This document shows, in pieces, positions 15,666-24,977 of a stretch of DNA of 47,341 bases (positions are counted from its first letter, which is position 1; every line of letters starts with the position of its first letter). This stretch comes from CAZUXY01 sp964624235. GTDB lineage: Bacteria > Spirochaetota > UBA4802 > UBA5368. The notes under the pieces were generated by a model, which saw only the letters and a program-made list of their open reading frames with translations, was not told the DNA's origin and ran no database searches. The translations under genes were made by a program, and so were the position numbers. The DNA lies in the NCBI GenBank assembly GCA_964624235.1, contig CAZUXY010000038.1:1-47341 (forward strand). The letters are read 5' to 3'.

Positions 15666-18092
15666 TTATGCCATACTTTCAGGAAAATAAACAGTGAATT
15701 CAGAGCCTTCATTCTCTTTTGAAGACATGGTTATTTCTCCATTATAACTTTTAATAATCGAATATGAAATTGAAAGCCCAAGACCGGTACCCTCCTTTTT
15801 CTTGGTGGTAAAAAACGGTTCAAATATTCTTTTTGAATTTTCTTCAGGAATACCCATCCCATTATCCTTAACGTTCACGAAAATCATGGGTATCTCTATG
15901 TTTGTTTTTCCTGTTTCAATTACAATCTCCCTTTTCTCTTTACCCTCAACAGCATCGTCAGCATTTGCGAGCAGATTCATGATCACCTGGATCATCCTGT
16001 TTTTAGGTATTTGAATCATGGCTTTGCCGCAGTTCAACTTCATGATCAGCGAAATTCCTTTTTTCTGCAGATTCTTTAAGAATATTTTTACCGGGAACGC
16101 TTTAAAAATTTCATCAACCTGTATAACTTCAAGACCGATATTCTCAGGATTCGAATAATCCTTAAGCTGTTTAACTATGCTTGATATTCTATGTATCTCC
16201 TCTTGCAGGGACTGTACCATTTCTCTGAATATATCATCTGCCCCGATCGGTCTATCATTGTATATTGACCTAAGCTCATCCAGGTCCAGCTGCATTATAG
16301 AAAGGGGGTTGTTGATTTCGTGGGCAACTCCCGCGATTATTCTTCCCATCGCGGTAAGTCTTTCGTATCTGTCCAGCGCACTCTTCATCAACGCCTGTTC
16401 CGCGCCATACCATATTCGATCTATAATTACCGAAGCGAGATTCACCATGCCAAGCAGCATATTCAGATGCATTACATCAAGATCGTTTATAGAATGATCA
16501 AACGAAAGGACTACCACAGCTCCTACGGATCCCTGTGCCTGTAATGGAATAAAAATCGCGGAGCGCCTTCTCAATAACCCGGGGAAAGCTGCTATGTCTT
16601 CATCATTAAGCTCCATGCTGACATCATTGATGAAAATTGGCGTTTTTCTGTCCACGCACTTCTTTATCACCAGAGAAGTCTTTACATCTATCACAATTTC
16701 TGTTGCGCGTGTTACCTGATTGTTTTTGTATACCGATTTGAATCCGTTATCTTTTTTCGCCAGTATTTCTATCGCACCCGGCTTCACCAGGTCATTAATG
16801 GAATCGGCAAGTGTCTGGTATACTTCATCATCTACCTCGCTGGTCATAAATTTTGCCGTTACCGCGGTATACAGGGAAATCATTTTTTGAATCTTCTTGT
16901 TGTGTTCAATGAGTTCCTGTTGAATCTTTTTCTGGTCGGAGATATCCCTGATAAAAGCGAAATACCCCGCGCTGTTCCCTTTATCATCGAACAAACGTGA
17001 AAGGGTCATCGATACCGGCACATTGAATCCGTCATTCCTGAGCAATTCCAGCTCGAACGTACGCGATTTACCGGTTTTTAACATTTCACTAATCAATTTC
17101 TTCTGCTGGTTTACATGCTGTGCCGCGGTAAAGTCATGAAACCGCCTGTGCTCCAGGTCCAGCGGTTTAATACCCAGAATTCTCAGGTATTCGTCATTAT
17201 AATCATGAAAACGATTTTCATCGTCCATGAATACAAATCCAAGATTAAGTTTTTCAATTATTTCCCTGTTGTAATTTTTTTCGGTTTCAATCTGATGTCG
17301 CAGGGCTTTTAACTCGGTGACATCACTGACAAAACCATATACGTAAAGTTTACCGCTCTGTCTGTCATGATAAGGTTTAAGATTGAAATGGTAGTATTCA
17401 GGAATATCGCCCTTCTTCAGGTTCATTTCGATTGTGGTGTCCACCTTTTCCCTGATAACCCTGTTAAACTTTTTTCTCATTTCACGATCGGATGTTTTTG
17501 CCAGCAGGTGAAAAAGGTTATCCCTTCCATTCAGGATATGATCCACATTAAGTATTTTTCTGAACGCGTCGTTGTGCCTTAATACCGTAAATCGTTCATC
17601 GGCGACAAATATACCGTCGGCCGAACTGTTTATTAAATTAATTGAATCATTTCGTACAGATATATTATTTCCGTGATTACCATATTCCCCAAATGGGCTT
17701 TTCAGCATTCTTTTCAAGAATCCATTCCTGGCCTCAGTTTCAAAAACTACATTTTCATCATTCTGATTTTTTATGATTTCCAGCATAAAACATTCATCAG
17801 CGATTCTCTGAATACTGACACTCGCCCTTCTATTGTTCATAGCCAGTACAAATACATCCCCGGCATCAGGATCGGTTTTCATGAAAGCTTTAAGGATATG
17901 TATTTTACTTTCCGGTATCCCGAGTGCTTCTTCGCATAAAACGTTCTGGTGTTCAACACTGGCAGGTGGTTTTATTTTTATATCGGGTGAATTTAGAAAC
18001 AATCGGTTTGCATGCATCAACCGGCCTTCCATATTAATTACTACAACCGGATATGAACTCTTATCTATAGTTTTATAATAGCGCTCATCCAC
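15666..18092 (-). CDS. Multi-PAS, GAF-containing sensor histidine kinase
   Basis: 808 aa, no membrane segment, so probably cytoplasmic. In order: a divergent PAS-like N-terminus, two clearer PAS domains between about 145 and 390 ('SSADGIFVADERFTVLRHN', 'NLGFVFMDDENRFHDYNDEY'), another with PAC ending 'GYFAFIRDISDQKKIQQE', a GAF domain around 405-560, HisKA with the phospho-acceptor in 'GVAHEINNPLSIMQ', and HATPase_c with N box 'MNLLANADDAV', G1 'DNGMGIP', F box 'FEPFFTTKK' and G2 'GTGLGLS'. All catalytic boxes are intact. It starts at GTG 18092. No response regulator is adjacent, so it is an orphan; its signal and partner are unknown. Confidence 0.93.
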   Translation of the reverse strand: MDERYYKTIDKSSYPVVVINMEGRLMHANRLFLNSPDIKIKPPASVEHQNVLCEEALGIPESKIHILKAFMKTDPDAGDVFVLAMNNRRASVSIQRIADECFMLEIIKNQNDENVVFETEARNGFLKRMLKSPFGEYGNHGNNISVRNDSINLINSSADGIFVADERFTVLRHNDAFRKILNVDHILNGRDNLFHLLAKTSDREMRKKFNRVIREKVDTTIEMNLKKGDIPEYYHFNLKPYHDRQSGKLYVYGFVSDVTELKALRHQIETEKNYNREIIEKLNLGFVFMDDENRFHDYNDEYLRILGIKPLDLEHRRFHDFTAAQHVNQQKKLISEMLKTGKSRTFELELLRNDGFNVPVSMTLSRLFDDKGNSAGYFAFIRDISDQKKIQQELIEHNKKIQKMISLYTAVTAKFMTSEVDDEVYQTLADSINDLVKPGAIEILAKKDNGFKSVYKNNQVTRATEIVIDVKTSLVIKKCVDRKTPIFINDVSMELNDEDIAAFPGLLRRRSAIFIPLQAQGSVGAVVVLSFDHSINDLDVMHLNMLLGMVNLASVIIDRIWYGAEQALMKSALDRYERLTAMGRIIAGVAHEINNPLSIMQLDLDELRSIYNDRPIGADDIFREMVQSLQEEIHRISSIVKQLKDYSNPENIGLEVIQVDEIFKAFPVKIFLKNLQKKGISLIMKLNCGKAMIQIPKNRMIQVIMNLLANADDAVEGKEKREIVIETGKTNIEIPMIFVNVKDNGMGIPEENSKRIFEPFFTTKKKEGTGLGLSISYSIIKSYNGEITMSSKENEGSEFTVYFPESMA

Positions 18093-18262
18093 CGGTAAAC
18101 CACCGTATTGCTTCGATTACTTGCAGCGAAAATGATCGGCAGAATTTTATAATCCAATTATTATGCGTATATCGCGGTGCATTCAAGTTATTTTAGATTT
18201 CCAATACATGATTTTCCGTTATTTTTGTATTGCGGTATACTACAATGAATTCTTTAAAATAC

Positions 18263-18292
18263 TTGACTTAGCAACACTGTTGTCGGTTATTT
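18263..18292 (+). promoter_or_regulatory. Candidate sigma70-type promoter for tatC
   Basis: TTGACT at 18263-18268 and TTATTT at 18287-18292 are separated by 18 bp. The element lies about 28 bp upstream of the GTG start of tatC. The -35 box is good, the -10 box weak. Confidence 0.35.
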
Positions 18293-18319
18293 TTTCTATT
18301 CCGGGTAAGGGGGAGCGGC

Positions 18320-19270
18320 GTGGCAGTTAAAAAAATATCGGTAAAAGACCCTGTGAAAAAGAAAAAGTCAGGTCAAAAAGGTTCTGCATCAAAAAAGAAC
18401 GTTAAGAAAAATAAAAAATCCCCGCTACCTGAAAAAAGCCCTTATTCGTCAGACACACCAGAAGTCACCGGGGTGAATCCTCTGGCTACAATGAACAGCC
18501 AGGACGACGATGCAGTAGACCCCAATGCCCTTGCACGCGGCGATACTCCCATGAGTCTCGTAGGTCATCTGGATGAGTTCCGCAGCCGTTTTCTTGTATC
18601 CCTTGTTACCATCATGGCGATCACACTTGGCGCGTTCTTTTTTTCAGATTACATTCTGGATATAATAAACAGGCCCTATCTGTCAACCGGACAAAAGCTC
18701 AACGTATTTAATCTTATAGACGGATTTCTGTTAAGGCTCAAATCTGCCTTTATTGCAGGGATACTTCTGGGTTTCCCGGTACTGGTCTATGAACTCTGGA
18801 AATATATAGTGCCCGCAATCGATAAAAAAGACCGGACTTTTTCCAGAATGTCTGTCATCGCCGCAATCGTACTGTTTTATTCGGGTATTACACTCACTTA
18901 CTTCGCCCTTCCCATGGCCATCAAAGCTCTGCTTGGATTTACCCCCGACAATATGGTCAATACCATCAACGCCAGCCAGTACCTTTCGTTCGTAATGCTT
19001 TTCTGTCTCGCGATGGGCGCCATCTTCGAACTTCCCATAGTCATCATGGTCCTCACCAAAATAGGAATTGTTACACCCGCTTTTCTTATAAGTAAACGCA
19101 AATACGCCATAGTACTAATCTGGATAATCGCGGCCCTGATTACCCCGACGGTTGATCCCCTTACTCAGTCACTGGTAGCCGTACCGCTGATGCTGCTATA
19201 TGAAATCTCAATTTTTATTTCCCGTGCCATGATATCACGAAAGAAGAAACAGGAGCTTGCGGGTTCATAA
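18320..19270 (+). CDS. tatC: Sec-independent protein translocase subunit TatC with long Lys-rich N-terminal extension
   Basis: 316 aa. The TatC core starts near residue 74 with 'MSLVGHLDEFRSRFLVSL', the family signature that binds twin-arginine signals. It continues with about six membrane segments, including 'FIAGILLGFPVLVYELWKYI' and 'FELPIVIMVLTKIGIVTP', and ends with a short basic tail. The first 73 residues are an extra soluble, lysine- and serine-rich extension, which most TatC proteins lack. A GTG start at 18320 is preceded by GGGGGAG at good spacing. TatC forms the inner-membrane receptor for folded proteins exported with a RR signal. No tatA or tatB lies in the window. Confidence 0.95.
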   Translation: MAVKKISVKDPVKKKKSGQKGSASKKNVKKNKKSPLPEKSPYSSDTPEVTGVNPLATMNSQDDDAVDPNALARGDTPMSLVGHLDEFRSRFLVSLVTIMAITLGAFFFSDYILDIINRPYLSTGQKLNVFNLIDGFLLRLKSAFIAGILLGFPVLVYELWKYIVPAIDKKDRTFSRMSVIAAIVLFYSGITLTYFALPMAIKALLGFTPDNMVNTINASQYLSFVMLFCLAMGAIFELPIVIMVLTKIGIVTPAFLISKRKYAIVLIWIIAALITPTVDPLTQSLVAVPLMLLYEISIFISRAMISRKKKQELAGS

Positions 19271-19277
19271 AATATAC

Positions 19278-19305
19278 TTGACTATTCGAATTTTATTATT
19301 ATATC
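19278..19305 (+). promoter_or_regulatory. Candidate promoter for pgk
   Basis: TTGACT at 19278-19283 and TATATC at 19300-19305 with a 16-bp spacer lie in the AT-rich gap after tatC, about 150 bp upstream of pgk. Other AT-rich hexamers nearby could also act as -10 boxes. Confidence 0.4.
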
Positions 19306-19453
19306 ATTTATTATATAAATTGTATATATTTGTCGTATTAAATTCATTACATCCGTCATTACAACATCATCTTTCAAATTCATACTCAGATTCCCATCAA
19401 GCTTTTAACTCCCGTGGCGGACTGAGATTCCCTTTATAAACGGAGGTACTACA

Positions 19454-20638
19454 ATGGCGATTAAATATCTCAAGCAGATAAACCTTCAGGGTAAAACCGC
19501 AATTATACGGGTCGATTACAACGTCCCCTACGATAAAAGCATGAACATCACCGACGATACCAGAATAGTCGCAACTCTCGATACACTGAATTACTGCCTG
19601 GAAAAGGGCGCAAAACCGGTACTCATATCCCATCTCGGAAGACCTAAAGGCAAACCAGTGCCCGAAATGAGCCTCAAACCCGTAGCAGAACGTCTGGGAA
19701 GTTTATTGAAAAAGAAAATAATTTTTATCGATAAACCTATCGGTGATGAAGTAAAGAAAGCCGTTGAAACCCTGAAACCCGGCGATGTCGCGCTTTTGGA
19801 AAACATCAGGTTTTATCCCGAGGAAGAGAAGAACGATGATGAATTCGGCAAAAAGCTCGCGTCACTGGGGGATGTGTATATTAATGACGCTTTTGCGGCC
19901 GCGCACCGCGGTCATTCATCGAACGACGCGATTACCCGCCACATGAAGGAATGTGCCGCCGGCTTTCTTCTTGAAAACGAAATCGAATACTTCAAGAAAG
20001 CGATGTTAAATCCCGCCCGTCCGACCACTGCAATAGTCGGTGGAATCAAGGTTTCAACTAAAATCGACGCTTTGAAAAATATTATTAATAAAGTCGATCA
20101 CCTCATAATCAGCGGGGGAATGGCCTTTACTTTTTTAAAGGCGAAAGGTCTTGGAATCGGCAAGTCCATATGTGAAGACGACCATCTGGCAACAGCACGT
20201 GAGATAATGGATATTGCCCGAAAGAACAAGGTTGATGTAATTCTACCTGTCGATGTGGTAGCCGCACCCGACCTGGAAAGCGGAAAACAAAAGAAAATCG
20301 TATCCGCCAATGCCATACCCTCCGACCTGGCGGCTCTCGATATAGGTCCCGAGACCATAGACAGTTATAAAAAAATAATAGATAAATCCAAAACAATAAT
20401 CTGGAACGGTCCGCTGGGAGCATTCGAATACCCCGATTTCGCGACCGGAACGAACGCAGTGGCGAAAATAGTGGCGGCATCTGGTGCACTCAGTGTTATC
20501 GGAGGTGGTGACAGTGTATCGGCAATCAACCAGTCTGGATATGCTGAAAAGATGTCGTATATCTCAACCGGTGGTGGTGCTTTTCTGGAACTGCTCGAGG
20601 GAAAAACCCTGCCTGCCATCGCGGCACTGGACAAATGA
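19454..20638 (+). CDS. pgk: Phosphoglycerate kinase
   Basis: 394 aa, normal bacterial length. It converts 1,3-bisphosphoglycerate and ADP to 3-phosphoglycerate and ATP in glycolysis, reversibly. Markers are 'IIRVDYNVPYD', 'LISHLGRPKGK', 'LLENIRFYPEEEKND', 'YINDAFAAAHRGHSS', 'AIVGGIKVSTKI' and the nucleotide site 'GGGDSVSAINQ' and 'STGGGAFLELLEGKTLP'. GGAGG precedes ATG 19454. It is not accompanied by gap or tpi, as is common in spirochaetes. The stop lies nine bases from the stop of the convergent HAD phosphatase. Confidence 0.98.
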   Translation: MAIKYLKQINLQGKTAIIRVDYNVPYDKSMNITDDTRIVATLDTLNYCLEKGAKPVLISHLGRPKGKPVPEMSLKPVAERLGSLLKKKIIFIDKPIGDEVKKAVETLKPGDVALLENIRFYPEEEKNDDEFGKKLASLGDVYINDAFAAAHRGHSSNDAITRHMKECAAGFLLENEIEYFKKAMLNPARPTTAIVGGIKVSTKIDALKNIINKVDHLIISGGMAFTFLKAKGLGIGKSICEDDHLATAREIMDIARKNKVDVILPVDVVAAPDLESGKQKKIVSANAIPSDLAALDIGPETIDSYKKIIDKSKTIIWNGPLGAFEYPDFATGTNAVAKIVAASGALSVIGGGDSVSAINQSGYAEKMSYISTGGGAFLELLEGKTLPAIAALDK

Positions 20639-20647
20639 ACGCCTGAT

Positions 20648-21469
20648 TTATTCTTTTACTTTTTCTCTTCGCGAGAGAATGGTGCGGGGTTCTATTTCAC
20701 CGGCGTGTTCGAACACGTAATCCGGCTGATAGGGAAAGCGCGGAAGCATATCCCTGCTCGTTACCCCGGTGAGCACCAGACAACATGTCATTCCCGCTTC
20801 GAGTCCTCCCACAATATCGGTGTCCATACGGTCGCCTATCATGAAACAGTTCGCCGAATGTACATTTATGTGCTTCCGCGCCCAGTACATCATTGCAGGA
20901 TTGGGTTTCCCTAGAAAGTAAGGAGTGACACCTGTTACTTTTTCAATCGGCGCGACCAGGGCACCGCATGCCGGAACCGGTCCCCTGGTTGTGGGTCCCG
21001 TAATATCAGGATTGGTGGCAATAAATTTCGCCCCCTCCCGGATCAGCAGTGTGGCTTCCATGATTTTCAGATAATCATACTCATCGGTCTCGCCTACGAT
21101 CACATAATCGGGTTTATTTTTTGTGATGGTCACTCCCCGCTTGTGCAATTCCGCGATAAGACCCTCCCCTCCGATCACGAACGCGGTACACTTCGGCTTC
21201 TGATACTCAAGAAAGGTCGCAGTTGCCATTGCGGAAGTATAAAAGTGGCGCTCTTCCACCGCAATACCCATATCATCGTAACGAGCTTTCAGTTCCTTTG
21301 TGGTATGATAAGAGTTATTGGTAATAAAAAGATATGGATACCTGCCCCTTTTCAGCTTTTCGATAAACTCATCAGCGCCGGGTATGACCGAATGTCCGCG
21401 GTTTATCACCCCGTCCATATCAATCAGAAAGGCTTTCTTGTAGGTTTCCTCATTAAAAAGAACGGGCAC
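20648..21469 (-). CDS. HAD-superfamily subfamily IIA hydrolase (NagD/phosphoglycolate-phosphatase-like)
   Basis: 273 aa from a GTG at 21469, chosen because AAGGAG lies six bases before it. The frame opens 17 codons further upstream without a site. HAD motifs are present: I 'FLIDMDGVINRG', II 'LFITNNS', III Lys in 'FLGKPNPAMM', and IV 'MIGDRMDTDIVGG'. The C2-type cap lies between motifs II and III ('FIATNPDITGP' belongs to it). Relatives hydrolyse nucleotides, phosphoglycolate or p-nitrophenyl phosphate. The neighbouring pgk is convergent and gives little functional hint. Confidence 0.9.
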   Translation of the reverse strand: MPVLFNEETYKKAFLIDMDGVINRGHSVIPGADEFIEKLKRGRYPYLFITNNSYHTTKELKARYDDMGIAVEERHFYTSAMATATFLEYQKPKCTAFVIGGEGLIAELHKRGVTITKNKPDYVIVGETDEYDYLKIMEATLLIREGAKFIATNPDITGPTTRGPVPACGALVAPIEKVTGVTPYFLGKPNPAMMYWARKHINVHSANCFMIGDRMDTDIVGGLEAGMTCCLVLTGVTSRDMLPRFPYQPDYVFEHAGEIEPRTILSRREKVKE

Positions 21470-21565
21470 GTAAATCTCCTTACATACAAGTAAGTATAGT
21501 CGGTAGAAAGCCGAAGTCAACTATATAATACTCATATTTTGTTCAACTAGATTGTTCGATAACAT

Positions 21566-22429
21566 TCACCACCGTGTTCTTCCGCGAAATGCCTCCAGTT
21601 CCTCAAGCAGTCCGCAGGGTATCAATTCTTCCTTTGACCATTTTCCTATTTCCTCACCGCGATCGCCGTGAAAATCGCTTCCTCCCGTAACGGCCAATCC
21701 GTATTTTTTCGCCAGATTCAAAAATCCTTCTACTTCTTCCGGCGTATGCATGGCCGCGTAACACTCAACACCCTCCAACCCAATGGAAATCACAGACTTT
21801 ATGAAAGCTTCATAATCGCTGAACTTTTCCAGTTCAAGCGATATGGGATGGGCTATGACCGGCACACCTCCCGCACCCTTAATTACTTCAATTGCCTCAC
21901 CGGCACTCAGTTTCTCCCTTTTTACATCTCCCGGCTTTCCATCAATAAGATACCGCTGGAACACCTGGTCCATGGAATCAGCGTATCCGTGGCGTACGAG
22001 CACCCTGGCAAAGTGTGGTTTCCCGATTGCCGCTCCTGACGCCTCCTGTAACACCTCCTCGAAAGGTATGTGTATGTTGTTCCCGGCCAGATCCTCCATT
22101 ATTCGTTCCGCCCTTCCGCTCCTTAAAGTTTTCAGGCCGTTAATCACGGAAAGCAGCCTTTGGTTGGTGTAATCCACATAAAGCCCCACAAGGTGGAAAG
22201 TACCCCTGGTGCACTCTATACTGAATTCAACTCCCGGTATAAAATACAGCGCATTTTCAGCGGCATACCTCACGGCAATCGAAATACCGTCTACCGTATC
22301 ATGATCGGTAATCGATAAGGCGCACAGATTGTTTTTCCTGGCCAGATCAACAAGTTCTGTTGGACTGAGCAGACCGTCAGAAGCCGTGGAATGCACATGC
22401 AGATCGATACGCGTTTCGTTATTGTTCAT
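21566..22429 (-). CDS. PHP-domain phosphoesterase (RNase AM / YciV type)
   Basis: 287 aa. PHP metal motifs are all visible: 'RIDLHVHSTASDGLL', 'ALSITDHDTVDGI', 'YFIPGVEFS', 'VPVIAHPISL' and 'VTGGSDFHGD'. The family includes the 5'-3' exoribonuclease/phosphatase that acts on 3',5'-bisphosphonucleotides and RNA ends. A trinuclear metal site is expected. It overlaps the amidase gene upstream by the four bases ATGA, so it is translationally coupled and last in a three-gene unit (flavoprotein, amidase, PHP). Exact substrate is not deducible. Confidence 0.88.
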   Translation of the reverse strand: MNNNETRIDLHVHSTASDGLLSPTELVDLARKNNLCALSITDHDTVDGISIAVRYAAENALYFIPGVEFSIECTRGTFHLVGLYVDYTNQRLLSVINGLKTLRSGRAERIMEDLAGNNIHIPFEEVLQEASGAAIGKPHFARVLVRHGYADSMDQVFQRYLIDGKPGDVKREKLSAGEAIEVIKGAGGVPVIAHPISLELEKFSDYEAFIKSVISIGLEGVECYAAMHTPEEVEGFLNLAKKYGLAVTGGSDFHGDRGEEIGKWSKEELIPCGLLEELEAFRGRTRW

Positions 22430-23097
22430 TTTCCATTTTCAAATTCGAGGTTATATTTCTCAGAGAGCATTCGTCGCAATGCCGACATGAACTCAGGACC
22501 GGGATCAATTTTTTTCGACGGCCTGTACGATTTATCCGCCTGCCGGTAGTATCTGAAATGCGGCAGTTGTCTGTTCATGTATTCATGGTGCCCAATGAGA
22601 TGCCGTATTCCCGGATATTTACGCTTCAGGCAGTAAATAATCAGGGCGTTGCTTCTAATCTGGTCAACGGTCAGTTCGGATGAATTCTTCCCCACATTTT
22701 CTATTCCCAGCGCCACATGATTATACCCTATGGCATGACGCCCCATTGTGTCTTCGGGTAACAGCGAATATATATCACCGTTCCTGTCCACCACGAAATG
22801 AACACCTACATTCAAGAGCCCGTAATCCCATATATCGGTGCGTTCCCTGGATAATACTGCAGGTTCGAAACATCGAAGTGTGTCTTTCAGAGTACTGATT
22901 GCCGTATAATGTACTACAATGATCTTCGGATCCCTGAGCTTCCAGTCATCTATACCGTAATGACGCAAACTGTACTGACGCGTTAAAAGTATTCTTTCAG
23001 CCGATAGAACAGGAAATTTCTTCGCATTAATACGGGGAGTCTCTAAACCGGACGTGCAGCACGTGTTTATCAGAACCAGCAGTAACACACGGCGCAT
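22426..23097 (-). CDS. Exported N-acetylmuramoyl-L-alanine amidase (Amidase_2 / PGRP fold)
   Basis: 223 aa from ATG 23097, preceded by AAAGGT; an ATG six codons earlier lacks a site. The N-terminus 'MRRVLLLVLINTCCTSG' is a short signal peptide. The Cys pair near residue 13 may be a relaxed lipobox. Catalytic zinc-site features are 'IIVVHYTA' (first His), 'GVHFVVDRNGDIY', 'ALGIENVGK' (the conserved Glu region), 'HLIGHHEYM' (second His) and 'KKIDPGPEF' (K-x-DPG). The enzyme would cut the bond between muramic acid and the peptide in the periplasm, for recycling or remodelling. It sits ten bases after the flavoprotein gene. Confidence 0.88.
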   Translation of the reverse strand: MRRVLLLVLINTCCTSGLETPRINAKKFPVLSAERILLTRQYSLRHYGIDDWKLRDPKIIVVHYTAISTLKDTLRCFEPAVLSRERTDIWDYGLLNVGVHFVVDRNGDIYSLLPEDTMGRHAIGYNHVALGIENVGKNSSELTVDQIRSNALIIYCLKRKYPGIRHLIGHHEYMNRQLPHFRYYRQADKSYRPSKKIDPGPEFMSALRRMLSEKYNLEFENGK

Positions 23098-23107
23098 GGC
23101 ATAACCT

Positions 23108-23683
23108 TTATGCATTCAGTTTTTTAAGCAGCCATGCCATATTGGCCCCCAGTGTCTTCATTGTGGCCCTTCCCTCTTCGTCCTTTTCCACTTCTCCTAT
23201 TTCCCTGCCGAACCCCATGTTCCAGTAACTCGATCCGGGTACGACCATCTGTGCCGAAAGGAAAAAATGGTTGATCGAATTGAATGCATGGCCGGCGCCT
23301 CCCCTCCTGGCGGTAACCAAAGCCGCTCCCGCTTTGCGGCGGAACATTTCTTCATTGGCTTTGGCAACCATACCCGCCCGTTCTATCAGGGCCTTTAGAG
23401 AAGCGGTCAAATCGGCGAAGTAAGTTGGAGACGCCAGCAGAATGCCGTCGGCACCAAGCATTTTTTCAATCAACGTGTTCGCTTCGTCTTTGGAAACCGA
23501 GCATCGACGGTTCTTGTTTTCAAAACATTTATAACAGGCGATACAGCCCTGAATAACCTTACCTGACAATGATATCATCTCGCATTCAAATCCCTCTTTG
23601 TTGAGTTCATCAAATGCATAACCTATCATAATCGATGTATTGCCGTTTTTTCGCGGACTTCCATTAATAGCGACAATTTTCAT
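23108..23683 (-). CDS. NAD(P)H-dependent FMN reductase / iron-sulfur flavoprotein-like
   Basis: 191 aa flavodoxin-like fold. The FMN phosphate loop is 'AINGSPRKNGNTSIM'. A cysteine motif 'GCIACYKCFENKNRRC' follows, as in the NADPH-dependent FMN reductase/Isf branch. 'ILLASPTYFADLTASLKALI' is the second flavin-contact loop, and 'AALVTARRGGAGH' the third. It probably transfers electrons from NAD(P)H through FMN to quinones or other acceptors in the cytoplasm. It is the first gene of the unit with the amidase and PHP genes. GGAGGCG lies nine bases before ATG 23683. Confidence 0.88.
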   Translation of the reverse strand: MKIVAINGSPRKNGNTSIMIGYAFDELNKEGFECEMISLSGKVIQGCIACYKCFENKNRRCSVSKDEANTLIEKMLGADGILLASPTYFADLTASLKALIERAGMVAKANEEMFRRKAGAALVTARRGGAGHAFNSINHFFLSAQMVVPGSSYWNMGFGREIGEVEKDEEGRATMKTLGANMAWLLKKLNA

Positions 23684-24014
23684 ATTCTCAACGCCTCCTC
23701 AAACGGTGTTATAGCTTTTTATTCCTTAGCGAAGATTCCGCTGTGAAAATTACTCTACAGGGATCAGCCGTGCTCTATCAAGAAAAAAATTGCTTTACTC
23801 CGCTTCCGTTCAAAGGATACAACTCTCAAAGGATATCCAAACCGGCCGGGAATTTTTTGTTTTGAAATCGATGAAAGCCGGAAGGGATACAACCTGTATG
23901 TACTTCAATATTCCGGACTGTGTTAAACCCGGTAGAGAATAAATCGTACGATAACACGTCTTATTGCGGTTATTGTACGATGCCATAAATCACCACATCG
24001 GGGAAATCTCAGCA
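23684..24014. promoter_or_regulatory. Divergent gap with a 13-bp inverted repeat upstream of the ROK kinase
   Basis: No gene is seen. At 23943-23955 and 23969-23981 two 13-bp arms form an inverted repeat with 12 of 13 positions matching, spacer 13 bp. The left arm contains the perfect palindrome ATCGTACGAT. It ends 33 bp before the ROK start and has no T-run, so an operator fits better than a terminator. GGATACAAC occurs twice in 23810-23895. Confidence 0.5.
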
Positions 24015-24977
24015 ATGTACATCGGCATTGATATCGGAGGCACAACGGTCAAGGGAATCGTAACCGACGATAAAGGCACCATGCATGGTTTCATCAACCT
24101 TCCCACATGGACCCGAAGGCAGGAAATTGCACCACGGTTGAAGGAACTTGTTGCCGCACTTGCGGGATCATCGCCGTCTGTTACAAAAAAACTCAAGGCA
24201 GTGGGTGTGGGGACCGCGGGCTCCATTGACGCTGAACGTGGTATGGTGCTTAAGAGTCCCAATATACCTTCGCTGAGCGGATTTCCCCTGTCGGATACAC
24301 TGTCAAAAATAACAGGCAAGCCTGTTTTTATCCAGAACGATGCTACAGCCGCCGTCATGGGTGAATTATGGCTCGGCCACGGTACAAGATACAATACCTG
24401 GTTGATGCTGACCCTGGGAACGGGCATCGGAGGCGGTGTCGTGATTGAAAACCGGATTTACACCGGACAGGCCGGCAGCGCCATGGAGGTCGGCCACGTC
24501 AGCATCGATTACAAAGGAAGGAAATGCCCCTGCGGATCCCGCGGCTGCCTGGAACTCTATTCTTCAGCCACTGCACTGGTTGCCCATACACGCAGGCTGC
24601 TCAACCGATATCCGGCATCATCTTTGCATCAGCGTCTTTTGTACGAAGTTCTCGATGCCAGGATCATCGGCGAGGAGGCACGGAAAGGCGATACGCTTTC
24701 CCTGCTGGTATATGAAAGAATCTCCACATGGCTGGGTTACGGTGTCGCAAATCTCGTGAACCTGTTTAATCCTGAAGCGGTAATCTTCGGAGGCGGTCTT
24801 TCGAAAGCCCACGGTCTGATTTTTCCCGTAATGAAACAAACCATACACCAGAGGGTCCTGAAGGGACTCGACAGGAACGTTAAATATCTTGCCATCAAAG
24901 ACACGACCCGGGGTCCTTCCCTGGGTGCTGCAAAAATCGCCATCGAAGCCCTCAAGGGCGGGAGGATGTGGATATGA
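24015..24977 (+). CDS. ROK-family sugar kinase (glucokinase-like)
   Basis: 320 aa from ATG 24015 ('MYIGIDIGGTTVKG'); the frame is open 17 codons further but without sense. ATP-binding motifs are 'IGIDIGGTTVKGIV' and 'LTLGTGIGGGVVI'. The sugar site includes 'QNDATAAVMGELW' with the catalytic Asp and 'GHVSIDYKG'. The ROK zinc motif 'KCPCGSRGCLELYSS' is complete. It has no DNA-binding domain, so it is a kinase rather than a repressor. Expected reaction is phosphorylation of glucose or a related hexose. Its stop overlaps the start of the PAP2 gene by ATGA, and an inverted repeat lies upstream. Confidence 0.93.
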   Translation: MYIGIDIGGTTVKGIVTDDKGTMHGFINLPTWTRRQEIAPRLKELVAALAGSSPSVTKKLKAVGVGTAGSIDAERGMVLKSPNIPSLSGFPLSDTLSKITGKPVFIQNDATAAVMGELWLGHGTRYNTWLMLTLGTGIGGGVVIENRIYTGQAGSAMEVGHVSIDYKGRKCPCGSRGCLELYSSATALVAHTRRLLNRYPASSLHQRLLYEVLDARIIGEEARKGDTLSLLVYERISTWLGYGVANLVNLFNPEAVIFGGGLSKAHGLIFPVMKQTIHQRVLKGLDRNVKYLAIKDTTRGPSLGAAKIAIEALKGGRMWI

